The notes under the pieces were generated by a model that made no database searches, had not been told where the DNA came from, and worked only from the letters and a program-made list of their open reading frames with translations. From Hyperoodon ampullatus (Eukaryota; Chordata; Mammalia; Artiodactyla; Ziphiidae), in contig CATKHW010000281.1 of assembly GCA_949752795.1 (NCBI GenBank), forward strand, positions 930,001 through 994,000: a stretch of DNA of 64,000 nucleotides, given 5' to 3'. Below, in pieces: positions 48,203 through 61,299 of this stretch (its first letter is position 1; every line of letters begins with the position of its first letter). The translations under genes were made by a program, and so were the position numbers.

Positions 48203-49940
48203 TATTCAGGAGAAAACGCATACGCCCTTTTTGGCCAAGCAAGCAAGCGGGCAATGCAAATATGCACTACAAAGAAGTATCACTTCCCACCGGTCAAAAG
48301 GGACATCCACAAAATGTGTAAAAACCAGAAAGGCAAGACATGCCCTGGAGAACAGGGAGCCTTGTTATGCTGATGGGCGGGATGTAAATTGCCAACTGCC
48401 TCTCTGGAGGAGTGCATTGTGTTCCCTAAAACAAGTAAACAACAGAGCTACAGAGCCAAGGACACTTCCAGTCTAGGGAATATACCTTGGGAAACCTGAA
48501 AATCAATAAGACAGAGCCACCCCAAAATTTAGGGCTGCACTGCTTACAAGGACCTCAACTTGGATACACCTTAAGTATCCCAGGAAATATAAAAATGGTT
48601 CAAAAAATTGTGGTACTTACGTACGATGGAATATCCCTCAGCCATTAAATCAATGTCATAAGACCAGTAGCAGCAAAATGGGTGGATTCAGGTACGATGA
48701 TTCTAAGTGAAATAAGTCACACAGAAAAAGAAACTTATCATAAGATATCACTTATGAAGATCCTATAAACATGGTACACTTGAACTGAGTTAGGAAAGAG
48801 AACAGTGTCTCATATTTAGAAAAAACTCTTATGCCTGCTTAAGGTGGAAGGAGAGGTGGGGTGATGCATAAAACCAGAGTTTGATATAAGCACAGGTACC
48901 GTTCCAAAAACCAACTATGGAATAGACAAGACCTACACCTTCCTCAGTGAAAGGGACTCAAAACACCATATTTCAGGCAGAGGAATATATCTGACTAGTA
49001 AGAATCTTAAAACCTATGTATTGATATGTCTCCGTAAGGGAATCAAGTGTGTCTAGACTGGCATAAACATGGCAGCGAGAATCAGCTCAAACCCACTATA
49101 AAAAGGAATTTAAAAAACAAAACAAAAAAACTGGGAAATTCTTTACAATTCCTTCAGGGTCTCTGATGAAACCTGGAATGACCGTATCTAAAACGACAGC
49201 TGGATGAGGCATAAGGAGGGACACTTGGGACTGAGACGATTGGTGAGATTGGGTGAGCAAATGCAGACCCTTTAAAGCACAAATGCCTGGCACACATTCC
49301 ATGCGTCCCAACTCTCCAGGTTGAAGGGAATATTACTACAGCTATAACATGCACGGGAAACCTAGAGAACGGACACACTGTGAATACGAATGGTTTCTAA
49401 AACTCAACGAATAGTCCCTCTCCTGGTGCTCCAGTTTGACTTTACATCTGCTTTACTATCAACCTCCCAAATTGGAGAGACAGCCCCTTTAACCTCCTGG
49501 TTCGCACAGGTTGCCAATTTGGCAGAGGATGAAAGGGAAGAGGGAGAACCAATGAGAGAGTAGCTGTTAGGCATTTGGACGGGCACATATCAATGTAACT
49601 TCCCGGCAGGAAGAAGAATTAACCAAAGTCCAAGCCACCAACCGGGAACCAGTATAGGTCCTGAACCAAAATTTTGGACTTGCGGTCAGCTCACCAAAAA
49701 CGAGTTGAAAAATGGAGCTCAGGGGCACAGCAATTCACAAACTGGCCGAGTAATAAAGGACAACTATCGTCCAAAAATCTGTTGAGGAAAGGCAAGGATG
49801 TGCACTTGAAAGCGAGGCAGAATAGCAGGAAACAGATTTCAAGAGGTACGTTGGAATCGCCTTAAAAGCACAGGAAGAGGGGCCCAACTTCGACAATGAT
49901 GCACTTGGCCAAAAAGGGTGTATGCGTTTTCTTCTGAATA
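48203..49940 (+). repeat. Satellite monomer R2 (1738 bp)
   Basis: A mosaic unit. ACACCATATTTCAGGCAGAGG (about 48,963) is shared with R5 (three units on). GCCATTAAATC (a stop in the L1 frame, about 48,643), AGAAAAAACTCTTATG and GACTTTACATCTGC (about 49,438) are shared with R6 (four units on). Confidence 0.93.
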
Positions 49941-51677
49941 TACTCAGGAGAAAACGCATACGCCCTTTTTGGCCAAGCAAGCAAGCGGGCAATGCAAATC
50001 TGCACTACAAAGAAGTATCACTTCCACTGGTCAAAAGGGACATCCACAAAATGTGTAAAAACCAGAAAGGAAAGACAGGCCCTGGAGAACAGGGAGCCTT
50101 GTTATGCTGATGGGCGGGATGTAAATTGCCAACTGCCTCTCTGGAGGAGTGCATTGTGTTCCCTAAAACAAGTAAAGAACAGAGCTACAGAGCCAAGGGC
50201 ACTTCCAGTCTAGGGAATATACCTTGGGAAAACTGAAAATCAATAAGACAGAGCCACCCCAAAATTTAGGGCTTCACTGCGTACAAGGACCTCAACTTGG
50301 GTACACCTTAAATATCCCAGGAAATATAAAAATGGTTCAAAAAATTGTGGTACTTACGTACGATGGAATATCCCTCAGCCATGAAATCAATGTCATAAGA
50401 CCAGTAGCAGCAAAAGGGTTGGATTCAGGTTCGGTGATTCTAAGTGAAATAAGTCACACAGAAAAAGAAACTTATCATAAGATATCACTTATGAAGATCC
50501 TATAAACATGGCTACACTTGAACTGAGTTAGGAAAGAGAACAGTGTCTCATATTTAGAAAGCACTCTTATGCCTGCTTAAGGGGGAAGGAGAGGTGGGGT
50601 GATGCATAAAACCAGAGTTTGATATAAGCACAGGTACCGTTCCAAAAACCAACTATGGAATAGACAAGACCTACACATTCCTCAGTGAAAGGGACTCAAA
50701 ACACCATATTTTCCGCAGAGGAATATATCTGACTAGTAAGAATCTTAAAACCTATGTATTGATATGTCTCCGTAAGGGAATCAAGTGTGTCTAGACTGAC
50801 ATAAATATGGCAACGGGAATCAGCTCAAGCCCACTATAAAAAGGAATTTCAAAAACAAAACAAAAAAACTGGGAAATTCTTTACAATTCCTTCAGGGTCT
50901 CTGATGAAACCTGGAATGACCCTATCTACAACGACAGCTGGATGTGGCATAAGGAGGGACACTTGGGACTGAGACGATTGGTGAGATTGGGTGAGCAAAT
51001 GCAGACCCTTTAAAGCACAAATTCCTGGCACCCATTCCATGGGTCCCAACTCTCCAGGTTGAAGGGAATATTACTACAGCTATAACATGTACGGGAAACC
51101 TAGAGAACGGACACACTGTGAATATGAAAGGATTCTAAACTCAACGAATAGTCCCTCTCCTGGTGCTCCGGTTTGACTTTCCGTCTGCTTTACTATCAAC
51201 CTCCCAACTTGGAGAGACAGCCCCTTTAACCTCCTGGTTCGCACAGGTTGCCAATTTGGCAGAGGATGAAAGGGAAGAGGGAGAACCAATGAGAGAGTAG
51301 CTGTTAGGCATTTGGACGGGCACATATCACTGTAATTTCCAGGCAGGAAGAAGAATTAACCAAAGTCTCAGCCACCCACCGGGAACCAGTATAGGTCCTG
51401 AAGCAAAATTTTGGACTTGCGGTCAGCTCACCAAAAACGAGTTGAAAAATGGAGCTCAGGGGCACAGCAATTCACAAACTGGCCGAGTAATAAAGGACAA
51501 CTATCGTCCAAAAATCTGTTGAGGAAAGGCAACGAGGAGGACTTGAAAGCGAGGCAGAATAGCAGGAAACTGATTTCAAGAGGTACGTTGGAATTGCCTT
51601 TAAAGCACAGGAAGAGGGGCACAACTTCGACAATGATGCACTTGGCCAAAAAGGGCGTATGCGTTTTCTCCTGAATA
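49941..51677 (+). repeat. Satellite monomer R3 (1737 bp)
   Basis: Private changes AAAAGGGTTGGATTCAGGTTCGG near 50,412 and a lost base in the GGATTCTAAACTC run near 51,130. The L1-derived frame remains open at 50,224-50,505. Confidence 0.93.
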
Positions 51678-53415
51678 TATTCAGGAGAAAACACATTCGC
51701 CCTTTTTGGCCAAGAAAGCAAGCGGGCAATGCAAATCTGCACTACAAAGAAGTATCACTTCCAACCGGTCAAAAGGGACATCCACAAAATGTGTAAAAAC
51801 CAGAAAGGCAAGACAGGCCCTGGAGAACTGGGAGCCTTGTTATGCTGATGGGCGGGATGTAAATTGCCAACTGCCTCTCTGGAGGAGTGCATTGTGTTCC
51901 CTAAAACAAGTAAACAACAGAGCTACAGAGCCAAGGGCACTTCCAGTCTAGGGAATATACCTTGGGAAAACTGAAAATCAATAAGACAGAGCCACACCAA
52001 AATTTAGGGCTGCACTGCTTACAAGGACCTCAACTTTGATACACCTTAAGTATCCCAGGAAATATAAAAATGGTTCAAAAATTGTGGTACTTACGTACGA
52101 TGGAATATCCCTCAGCCATGAAATCAATGTCATAAGACCAGTAGCAGCAAAATGGGTGGATTCAGGTACGATGATTCTAAGTGAAATAAGTCACACAGAA
52201 AAAGAAACTTATCATAAGATATCACTTATGAAGATCCTATAAACATGGCTACACTTGAACTGAGTTAGGAAAGAGAACAGTGTCTCACATTTAGAAAACA
52301 CTCTTATGCCTGCTTAAGGGGGAAGGAGAGGTGGGGTGATGCATAAAACCAGAGTTTGATATAAGCACAACTACCGTTCCAAAAACCTACTATGGAATAC
52401 ACAAGACCTACACCTTCCTCAGTGAAAGGGACTCAAAACCCCATATTTCCCGCAGAGGAATATATCAGACTAGTAAGAATCTTAAAACCTATGTATTGAT
52501 ATGTCTCCATAAGGGAATCAAGTGTGTCTAGACTGGCATAAACATGGCAGCGAGAATCAGCTCAAACCCAATATAAAAAGGAATTTCAAAAACAAAACAG
52601 AAAAACTGGGAAATTCTTTACAATTCCTTCAGGGTCCCTGATGAAACCTGGAATGACCCTATCTACAACGACAGCTGGATGTGGCATAAGGAAGGACACT
52701 TGGGACTGAGAGGTTTGGTGAGATTGGGTGAGCAAATGCAGACCCTTTAAATCACAAATGCCTGGCACCCATTCCATGGGCCCCAACTCTCCAGGTTGAA
52801 GGGAATATTACTACAGCTATAACATGTACGGGAATCCTAGAGAATGGACACACTGTGAATACGAAAGGTTTCTAAAACTCAACGAATAGTCCCTCTCCTG
52901 GTGCTCCGGTTTGACTTTTCATCTGCTTTACTATCAACCTCCCAACTTGGAGAGACAGCCCCTTTAACCTCCTGGTTCACACAGGTTGCCAATTTGGCAG
53001 AGGATGAAAGGGAAGAGGGAGAACCTAGGAGAGAGTAGCTGTTAGGCATTTGGACGGGCAAATATCACTCTAATTTCCCGGCAGGAAGAAGAATTAACCA
53101 ACGTCTCAGCCACCCTCCGGGAACCAGTATAGGTCCTGAACCAAAATTTTGGACTTGCGGTCAGCTCACCAAAAACGAGTTGAAAAATGGAGCTCAGGGG
53201 CACAGCAATTCACAAATTGGCCAAGTAATAAAGGACAACTATCGTCCAAAAATCTGTTGAGGGAAGGCAACGAGGTGGACTTGAATGCGAGTCAGAATAG
53301 CAGGAAACAGATTTCAAGATGTACGTTGGAATCGCCTTTAAAGCACAGGAAGAGGGGCACAACTTCGACAATGATGCAATTGGCCAAAAAGTGTGTATTC
53401 ATTTTCTCCTGAATA
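51678..53415 (+). repeat. Satellite monomer R4 (1738 bp)
   Basis: Three-unit partner of R1. One A is missing near 52,078 (GGTTCAAAAATTG), so the L1-derived frame starts later, at 52,036. Its terminal palindrome has a changed left arm (AAAGTGTGTATTCATTTTC). Confidence 0.93.
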
Positions 53416-55154
53416 TATTCAGGAGAAAACGCATACGCCCTTTTTGGCCAAGCAAGCAAGCGGGCAATGCAAATCTGCACTACAAAGAAGTATCACTTCC
53501 CACCGGTCAAAAGGGACATCCACAAAATGTGTAAAAACCAGAAAGGCAAGACAGGCCCTGGAGAACAGGGAGCCTTGTTATGCTGATGGGCGGGTTGTAA
53601 ATTGCCAACTGCCTCTCTGGAGGAGTGCATTGTGTTCCCTAAAACAAGTAAAGAACAGAGCTACAGAGCCAAGGGCACTTCCAGTCTAGGGAATATACCT
53701 TGGGAAAACTGAAAATCAATAAGACAGAGCCACCCCAAAATTTAGGGCTGCACTACTTACAAGGACCTCAACTTGGATACACATTAAGTACCCCAGGAAA
53801 TATAAAAATGGTTCAAAAAATTGTGGTACTTACGTACGATGGAATATCCCTCAGCCATGAAATCAATATCATAAGACCAGTAGCAGCAAAATGGGTGGAT
53901 TCAGGTACGATGATTCTAAGTGAAATAAGTCACACAGAAAAAGAAACTTATCATAAGATATCACTTATGAAGATCCTATAAACTTGGCTACACCTGAACT
54001 GAATTAGGAAAGAGAACAGTGTCTCACATTTAGAAAACACCCTTATGCCTGCTTAAGGGGGAAGGAGAGGTCGGGTGATGCATAAAACCAGAGTTTGATA
54101 TAAGCACAGGTACCGTTCCAAAAACCAACTATGGAATAGACAAGACCTACACCTTCCTCAGTGAAAGGGACTCAAAACACCATATTTCAGGCAGAGGAAT
54201 ATATCTGACTAGTAAGAATCTTAAAACCTATGTATTGATATGTCTCCGTAAGGGAATCAAGTGTGTCTAGACTGGCATAAACATGGCAGCGAGAAAAAGC
54301 TCAAACCCACTATAAAAAGGAATTTCAAAAACAAAACAAAAAAACTGGGAAATTCCTTACAATTCCTTCAGGGTCTCTGATGAAACCTGGAATGACCCTA
54401 TCTACAACGACAGCTGGATGTGGCATAAGGAGGGACACTTGGGACTGAGACGATTGGTGAGATTGGGTGAGCAAATGCAGACCATTTAAAGCACAAATGC
54501 TTGGCACCCATTCCATGAGTCCCACCTCTCCAGGTTGAAGGGAATATTACTACAGCTATAACATGTACGGGAAACCTAGAGAACGGACACACTGTGAATA
54601 CGAAAGGTTTCTAAAACTCAACGAATTGCCCCTATCCTGGTGCTCCGGTTTGACTTTCCATCTGCTTTACTATCAACCTCCCAACTTGGAGAGACAGCCC
54701 CTTTAACCTCCTGGTTCGCACAGGTTGCCAATTTGGCAGAGGATGAAAGGGAAGAGGGAGAACCAAAGAGATAGTAGCTGTTAGGCATTTGGACGGGCAC
54801 ATATCACTGTAATTTCCCGGCAGGAAGAAGAATTAACCAAAGTCTCAGCCACCCACCGGGAACCAGTATAGGTCCTGAACCAAAATTTTGGACTTGCGGT
54901 CAGCTCACCAAAAACGAGTTGAAAAATGGAGCTCAGGGGCACAGCAATTCACAAACTGGCCGAGTAATAAAGGACAACTATCGTCCAAAAATCTGTTGAG
55001 GGAAGGCAACGAGGCGGACTTGAAAGCGAGGCAGAATAGCAGGAAACAGATTTCAAGAGGTATGTTGGAATCGCCTTTAAAGCACAGGAAGAGGGGCACA
55101 ACTTCGACAATGATGCACTTGGCCAAAAAGGGCGTATGCGTTTTCTCCTGAATA
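53416..55154 (+). repeat. Satellite monomer R5 (1739 bp)
   Basis: Three-unit partner of R2 in its central part (CACCATATTTCAGGCAGAGG at about 54,178). It carries CACAAATGCTTGG near 54,492. Confidence 0.93.
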
Positions 55155-56893
55155 TATTCAGGAGAAAACGCATACGCCCTTTTTGTCCAAGCAAGAAAGC
55201 GGGCAATGCAAATCTGAACTACAAAGAAGTATCACTTCCCACCGGTCAAAAGGGACATCCACAAAATGTGTAAAAACCAGAAAGGCAAGACAGGCCCTGG
55301 AGAACAGGGAGCCTTGTTATGCTGATGGGCGGGATGTAAATTGCCAACTGCCTCTCTGGAGGAGTGCATTGTGTTCCCTAAAACAAGTAAACAACAGAGC
55401 TACAGAGCCAAGGGCACTTCCAGTCTAGGGAATATACCTTGGGAAAACTGAAAATCAATAAGACAGAGCCAGCCCAAACTTTAGGGCTGCACTGCTTACA
55501 AGGACCTCAACTTGGATACACCTTAAGTATCCCAGGAAATATAAAAATGGTTCAAAAAATTTTGGTACATACGTACGATGGAATATCCCTCAGCCATTAA
55601 ATCAATGTCATAAGACCAGTAGCAGCAAAATGGGTGGATTCAGGTACGATGATTCAAAGTGAAATAAGTCACACAGAAAAAGATACTTATCATAAGATAT
55701 CACTTATGTAGATCCTGTAAACATGGCTACACTTGAACTGAGTTAGGAAAGAGAACAGTGTCTCACATTTAGAAAAAACTCTTATGCCTGCTTAAGGGGT
55801 AAGGGGAGGTGGGGTGATGCATGAAACCAGAGTTTGATATAAGCACACGTACCGTTCCAAAAACAAACTATGGAATAGACAAGACCTACACCTTCCTCAG
55901 TGAAAGGGACTAAAAACCCCATATTTCCCGCAGAGGAATATATCTGACTAGTAAGAATCTTAAAACCTATGTATTGATATGTCTCCGTAAGGGAATCAAG
56001 TGTGTCTAGACTGGCTTACACATGGCAGCGAGAATCAGCTCAAACGCACTATAAAAAGGAATTTCAAAAACAAAACAATAAAACTGGGAAATTCTTTACA
56101 ATTCCTTCAGGGTTTCTGATGAAACATGGAATGACCGTATCTACAACGACAGCTGGATGTGGCATAAGGAGTGACACTTGGGACTGAGACAATTGGTGAG
56201 TTTGGCTGAGCAAATGCAGACCTTTTAAAGCACAAATGCCTGGCACCCATTCCATGGGTCCCAACTCTCCAGGTTGAAGGGAATATTACTACAGCTATAA
56301 CATGTACGGGAAACCTAGAAAACGGACACACTGTGAATACGAAAGGTTTCTAAAACTCAACGAATAGTCCCTCTCCTGGTGCTCCGGTTTGACTTTACAT
56401 CTGCTTTACTATCAACTTCCCAACTTGGAGAGACAGCCCCTTTAACCTCCTGGTTCGCACAGGTTTCCATTTTGGCAGGGGATGAAAGGGAAGAGGGAGA
56501 ACCAATGAGAGAGTAGCCGTTAGGCATTTGGACAGGCACATATCACTGTAATTTTCCGGCAGGAAGAAGAATTAACCAAAATCTCAGCCACACCCCGGGA
56601 ACCAGTATAGGTCCTGAACCAAAATTTTGGAATTGCGGTCAGCTCACCAAAAACGAGTTGAAAAATGGAGCTCAGGGGCACAGCAATTCACAAACTGGCC
56701 GAGTAATAAAGGACAACTATCGTCCAAAAATCTGTTCAGGAAAGGCAACGAGGCGGACTTGAAAGCGAGGCAGAATAGCAGGAAACAGATTTCAAGAGGT
56801 ACGTTGGAATCGCCTTTAAAGCACAGGAAGAGGGGCACAACTTCGACAATGATGCACTTGGCCAAATAGGGCGTATGCGTTTTCTCCTGAATA
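55155..56893 (+). repeat. Satellite monomer R6 (1739 bp)
   Basis: Four-unit partner of R2 (GCCATTAAATC near 55,597, AGAAAAAACTC, GACTTTACATCTGC near 56,391). The palindrome at its end has AAATAGGGCG in the left arm. Confidence 0.93.
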
Positions 56894-58632
56894 TATTCAG
56901 GAGAAAACGCATACGCCCTTTTTGGCCAAGCAAGCAAGCGGGCAATGCAAATCTGCACTACAAAGAAGTATCACTTCACACCGGTCAAAATGGACATCCA
57001 CAAAATGTGTAAAAACCAGAAAGGAAAGACAGGCCCTGGAGAACAGGGAGCCTTGTTATGCTGATGGGCGGGATGTAAATTGCCAACTGCCTCTCTGGAG
57101 GAGTGCATTGTGTTCCCTAAAACAAGTAAAGAACAGAGCTACAGAGCCAAGGGCACTTCCAGTCTAGGGAATATACCTTGGGAAAACTGAAAATCAATAA
57201 GACAGAGCCACCCCAAAATTTAGGGCTGCACTGCTTACAAGGACCTCAACTTGGGTACACCTTAAATATCCCAGGAAATATTAAAATGGTTCTAAAAATT
57301 GTGGTACTTACGTACGATGGAATATCCCTCAGCCATGAAATCAATGTCATAAGACCAGTAGCAGCAAAATGGGTGGATTCAGGTACGATGATTCTAAGTG
57401 AAATAAGTCACACAGAAAAAGAAACTTATCATAAGATATCACTTATGAAGATTCTGTAAACATGGCTACACTTGAACTGAGTTAGGAAAGAGAACAGTGT
57501 CTCACATTTAGAAAACACTCTTATGCCTGCTTAAGGGGGAAGGGGAGGTGGGGTGATGCATAAAACCAGAATTTGTTATAAGCACACGTACCGTTCCAAA
57601 AACCAACTATGGAATAGACAAGACCTACACCTTTCTCAGTGAAAGGGACTCAAAACACCAAATTTCCCGCAGAGGAATATATCTGACTAGTAAGAATCTT
57701 AAAGCCTTTGTATTGATATGTCTCCTTAAGGGAATCAAGTGTGTCTAGACTGGCATAAACATGGCAGCGAGAATCAGCTCAAACCCACTATAAAAAGGAA
57801 TTTCAAAAACAAAACAGAAAAACTGGGAAATTCTTTACAATTCCTTCAGGGTCCCTGATGAAACCTGGAATGACCCTATCTACAACGACAGCTGGATGTG
57901 GCATAAGGAGGGACACTTGGGACTGAGAAGATTGGTGAGATTGGGTGACCAAATGCAGACCCTTTGAAGCACAAGTGCCTCTCCAACATTCCATGGGTCC
58001 CAACTCTCCAGGTTGAAGGGAATATTACTACAGCTATAACATGTACGGGAAACCTAGAGAACGGACACACTGTGAATACGAAAGGTTTCTAAAACTCAAC
58101 GAATAGTCCCTCTCCTGGTGCTCCGGTATGACATTCCATCTGCTTTACTATCAACCGCCCAACTTGGAGAGACAGCCCCTTTAACCTCCTGGTTCGCACA
58201 GGTTGCCAATTTGGCAGAGGATGAAAGGGAAGAGGGAGAACCAATGAGAGAGTAGCTGTTAGGCATTTGGACGGGCACATGTCAGTCTATCTTCCCCGCA
58301 GGAAGAAGAATTAACCAAAGTCTCAGCCCCCCACCGGGAACCAGTATAGGTCCTGAACCAAAATTTTGGACTTACGGTCTGCTCACAAAAAACGAGTTGA
58401 AAAATGGAGCTCAGGGGCACAGCAATTCCCAAACTGGCCGAGTAATAAAGGACAACTATCGTCCAAAAATCTGTTGAGGGAAGGCAACGAGGCGGACTTG
58501 AAAGCGAGGCAGAATAGCAGGAAACAGATTTCAAGAGGTACGTTGGAATCGCCTTTAAAGCACAGGAAGAGGGGCACAACTTCGACAATGATGCACTTGG
58601 CGAAAAAGTGCGTATGCGTTTTCTCCTGAATA
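56894..58632 (+). repeat. Satellite monomer R7 (1739 bp)
   Basis: Has a distinctive CTTTGAAGCACAAGTGCCTCTCCAACATTCC block near 57,961; R9 also has TTTGAAGCAC here. The palindrome at its end has GGCGAAAAAGTGCG in the left arm. Confidence 0.93.
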
Positions 58633-60370
58633 TATTCAGGAGAAAACGCATAGGCCCTTTTTGGAGAAGCAAGCAAGCGGGCAATGCAAATCTGCACTAC
58701 AAAGAAGTATCACTTCCCACTGCTCAAAAGGGAAATCCACAAATTGTGTAAAAACCAGAAAGGCAAGACAGACCCTGGAGAACAAGGAGCCTTGTTATGC
58801 TGATGGGCGGGATGTAAATTGCCAACTGCCTCTCTGGAGGAGTGCATTGTGTTCCCTAAAACAAGTAAACAACAGAGCTACAGAGCCAAGGGCACTTCCA
58901 GTCTATGGAATATACCTTGGGAAAACTGAAAATCAATAAGACAGAGCCACCCCAAAATTTAGGGTTGCACTGCTTAAAAGGACCTCAACTTGGGTACACA
59001 TTAAATATCCCAGGAAATATAAAAATGGTTCAAAAAATTGTGGTACTTACGTACGATGGAATATCCCTCACCCATGAAGTCAATGTCATAAGACCAGTAG
59101 CAGCAAAATGGGTGGATTCAGGTACGATGATTCTAAGTGAAATAAGTCACACAGAAAAAGAAATTTATCATAAGATATCACTTATGAAGATCCTGTAAAC
59201 ATGGCTACACTTGAACTGAGTTAGGAAAGAGAACAGTGTCTCACATTTAGAAAACACTCTTATGCCTGCTTAAGGGGGAAGGAGAGGTGGGGTGATGCAT
59301 AAAACCAGAGTTTGATATAAGCACAGGTACCGTTCCAAAAACCAACTATTGAATAGACAAGACCTACACCTTCCTCAGTGAAAGGGACTCAAAACCCCAT
59401 ATTTCCCGCAGAGGAATATATCTGACTAGTAAGAATCTTAAAACCTATGTATTGATATGTCTCCATAAGGGAATCAAGTGTGTCTAGACTGGCATAAACA
59501 TGGCAGCGAGAATCAGCTCAAACCCACTATAAAAAGGAATTTCAAAAACAAAACAAAAACCTGGGAAATTCTTTACAATTCCTTCAGGGTCTCTGATGAA
59601 ACCTGGAATTACCCTATCTACAACGACAGCTGGATGTGGCATAAGGCTGGACACTTGTGACTGAGAGAATTGGTGAGATTGGGTGAGCAAATGCAGACCC
59701 TTTAAAGCAATAATGCATGGCACCCATTCCATGGGTCCCAACTCTCCAGGTTGAAGGGAATATTACTACAGCTATAACATGTACGGGAAAACTAGAGAAC
59801 GGACACACTGTGAATACAAAAGGTTTCTAAAACTCAACGAACAGTCCCTCTCCTGGTGCTCCGGTTTGACTTTCCATCTGCTTTACTATCAACCTCCCAA
59901 CTTGGAGAGACAGCCACTTTAACCTCCTGGTTAGCACAGGTTGCCAGTTTGGCAGAGGATGAAAGGGAAGAGGGAGAACCAATGAGAGAGTAGCTGTTAG
60001 GCATTTGGACGGGCACATATCACTGTAATTTCCCGGCAGGAAGAATAATTAACCAAAGTCTCAGCCCCCCACCGGGAACCAGTATAGGTCCTGAACCAAA
60101 GTTTTGGACTTGCGGTCAGCTCACCAAAAAAGAGTTGAAAAATGGAGCTCAGGGGCACAGCAATTCACAAACTGGCCGAGTAATAAAAGACAACTATCGT
60201 CCAAAAATCTGTTGAGGGAAGACAACGAGGCGGACTTGAAAGCGAGGCAGAATAGCAGGAAACAGATTTCAAGAGGTACGTTGGAATCGCCTTTAAAGCA
60301 CAGGAAGAGGGGCACAACTTCCACAATGATGCAGTTGGCCAAAAAGGGCGTATGCGTTTTCTCCTGAATA
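58633..60370 (+). repeat. Satellite monomer R8 (1738 bp)
   Basis: The only right-array unit with the AATAATGCATGG variant (about 59,710), otherwise typical of U1-U4 and U8 in the left array. Confidence 0.93.
60104..60334 (+). pseudogene. L1 ORF2-derived part of the monomer, left of the palindrome
   Basis: In-frame similarity to L1 ORF2 (AQQFTN then LSSKNLLRE, compared with KIFANES then LISNIYKEL in the L1 at 16,290). The stretch AAAGCACAGGAAGAGGGGC then CAATGATG aligns with the L1's CGCACATGAAAAGCTGCTC then CACTAATTATTAG. The older unit Db (AAGCATATGAAAAGCAGC at 24,011) is an intermediate that makes the alignment clear. Confidence 0.7.
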
Positions 60371-60406
60371 TATTCAGGAGAAAACGCATACGCCCTTTTT
60401 GGCCAA
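60335..60406. repeat. Perfect 72-bp palindrome, one per monomer
   Basis: Inverted repeat with 36-bp arms and no spacer. The arm runs TTGGCCAAAAAGGGCGTATG then CGTTTTCTCCTGAATA, and the centre is GAATATATTC. The array consensus pairs one base further on each side (74 bp). Almost every other copy has one or a few unpaired changes. It could extrude as a cruciform or fold as a hairpin in single-stranded DNA or RNA. It lies between two parts of ORF2-derived sequence that are contiguous in L1. Confidence 0.93.
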
Positions 60407-61299
60407 GCAAGCAAGTGGTCAATGCAAATCTGGACTACAAAGAAGTATCACTTCCCACCGGTCAAAAGGGACATCCACAAAATGTGTAAAAACCAGAAAG
60501 GCAAGACAGGCCCTGGAGAACAGGGAGCCTTGTTATGCTGATGGGCGGGATGTAAATTGCCAACTGCCTCTCTGGAGGAGTGCATTGTGTTCCCTAAAAC
60601 AAGTAAACAACAGAGCTACAGAGCCAAGGGCACTTCCAGTCTAGGGAATATACCTTGGAAAAACTGAAAATAAATAAGACAGAGCCACCCCAAAATTTGG
60701 GGCTGCACTGCTTACAAGGACCTCAACTTGGGAACACCTTAAATATCCCAGGAAATATAAAAATGGTTCAGAAAATTGTGGTACTTACGTACGATGGAAT
60801 ATCCCTCAGCCATGAAATCAATGTCAGAAGACCAGTAGCAGCAAAATGGGTGGATTCCGGTACGATGATCCTAAGTGAAATAAGTCACACAGAAAAAGAA
60901 ACTTATCATAAGATATCACTTATGAAGATCCTGTAAACATGGCTACACTTGAACTGAGTTACGAAAGAGAACAGTGTCTCACATTTAGAAAACACTCTTA
61001 TGCCTGCTTAAGGGGGAAGGAGAGGTGGGGTGCTGCATAAAACCAGAGTTTAATATAAGCACAGGTACTGTTCCAAAAACCAACTATGGAATAGACAAGA
61101 CCTACACCTTCCTCAGTGAAAGGGACTCAAAACCCCATATTTCCCGCAGAGGAATATATCTGACTAGTAAGAATCTTAAAACCTATGTATTGATATGTCT
61201 CCGTAAGGGAATCAAGTGTGTCTAGACTGGCATAAACATGGCAGCGAGAATCAGCTCAAACCCACTATAAAAAGGAGTTTCAAAAACAAAACAAAAAAC
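60407..61299 (+). mobile_element. L1 ORF2 C-terminus plus 3'UTR-derived part of the monomer
   Basis: About 890 bp collinear with the L1 at 16,480-17,240. CAATGCAAATCTGGACTACAAAGAAGTATCAC aligns with the L1 CCAATCAAAACTACAATGAGGTATCAC region, GATGTAAATTGCCAAC with AATGTAAATTGATAC, and GATGGAATATCCCTCAGCCATGAAATC with AATGGAATATTACTCAGCCATAAG. The match ends in an A-rich CAAAAACAAAACAAAAAAC tract that marks the former L1 3' end. Confidence 0.85.
60655..60936 (+). pseudogene. L1 ORF2 C-terminal fossil in reference unit R9
   Basis: A 93-codon copy of the recurring ORF with intact AAKWVDSGTMILSEISHTEK wording; the stop is TAA at the position that follows KISLMKIL. It keeps the L1 frame but lacks any functional domain. 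See the copy at 403-684 for the evidence. Confidence 0.78.

Noticed and set aside
60335..60406. microRNA precursor or bacterial-type terminator
   Set aside because: The arms are perfectly paired with no loop and lie in satellite DNA. A precursor hairpin would normally have a loop and mismatches, and nothing supports processing or a bacterial context.
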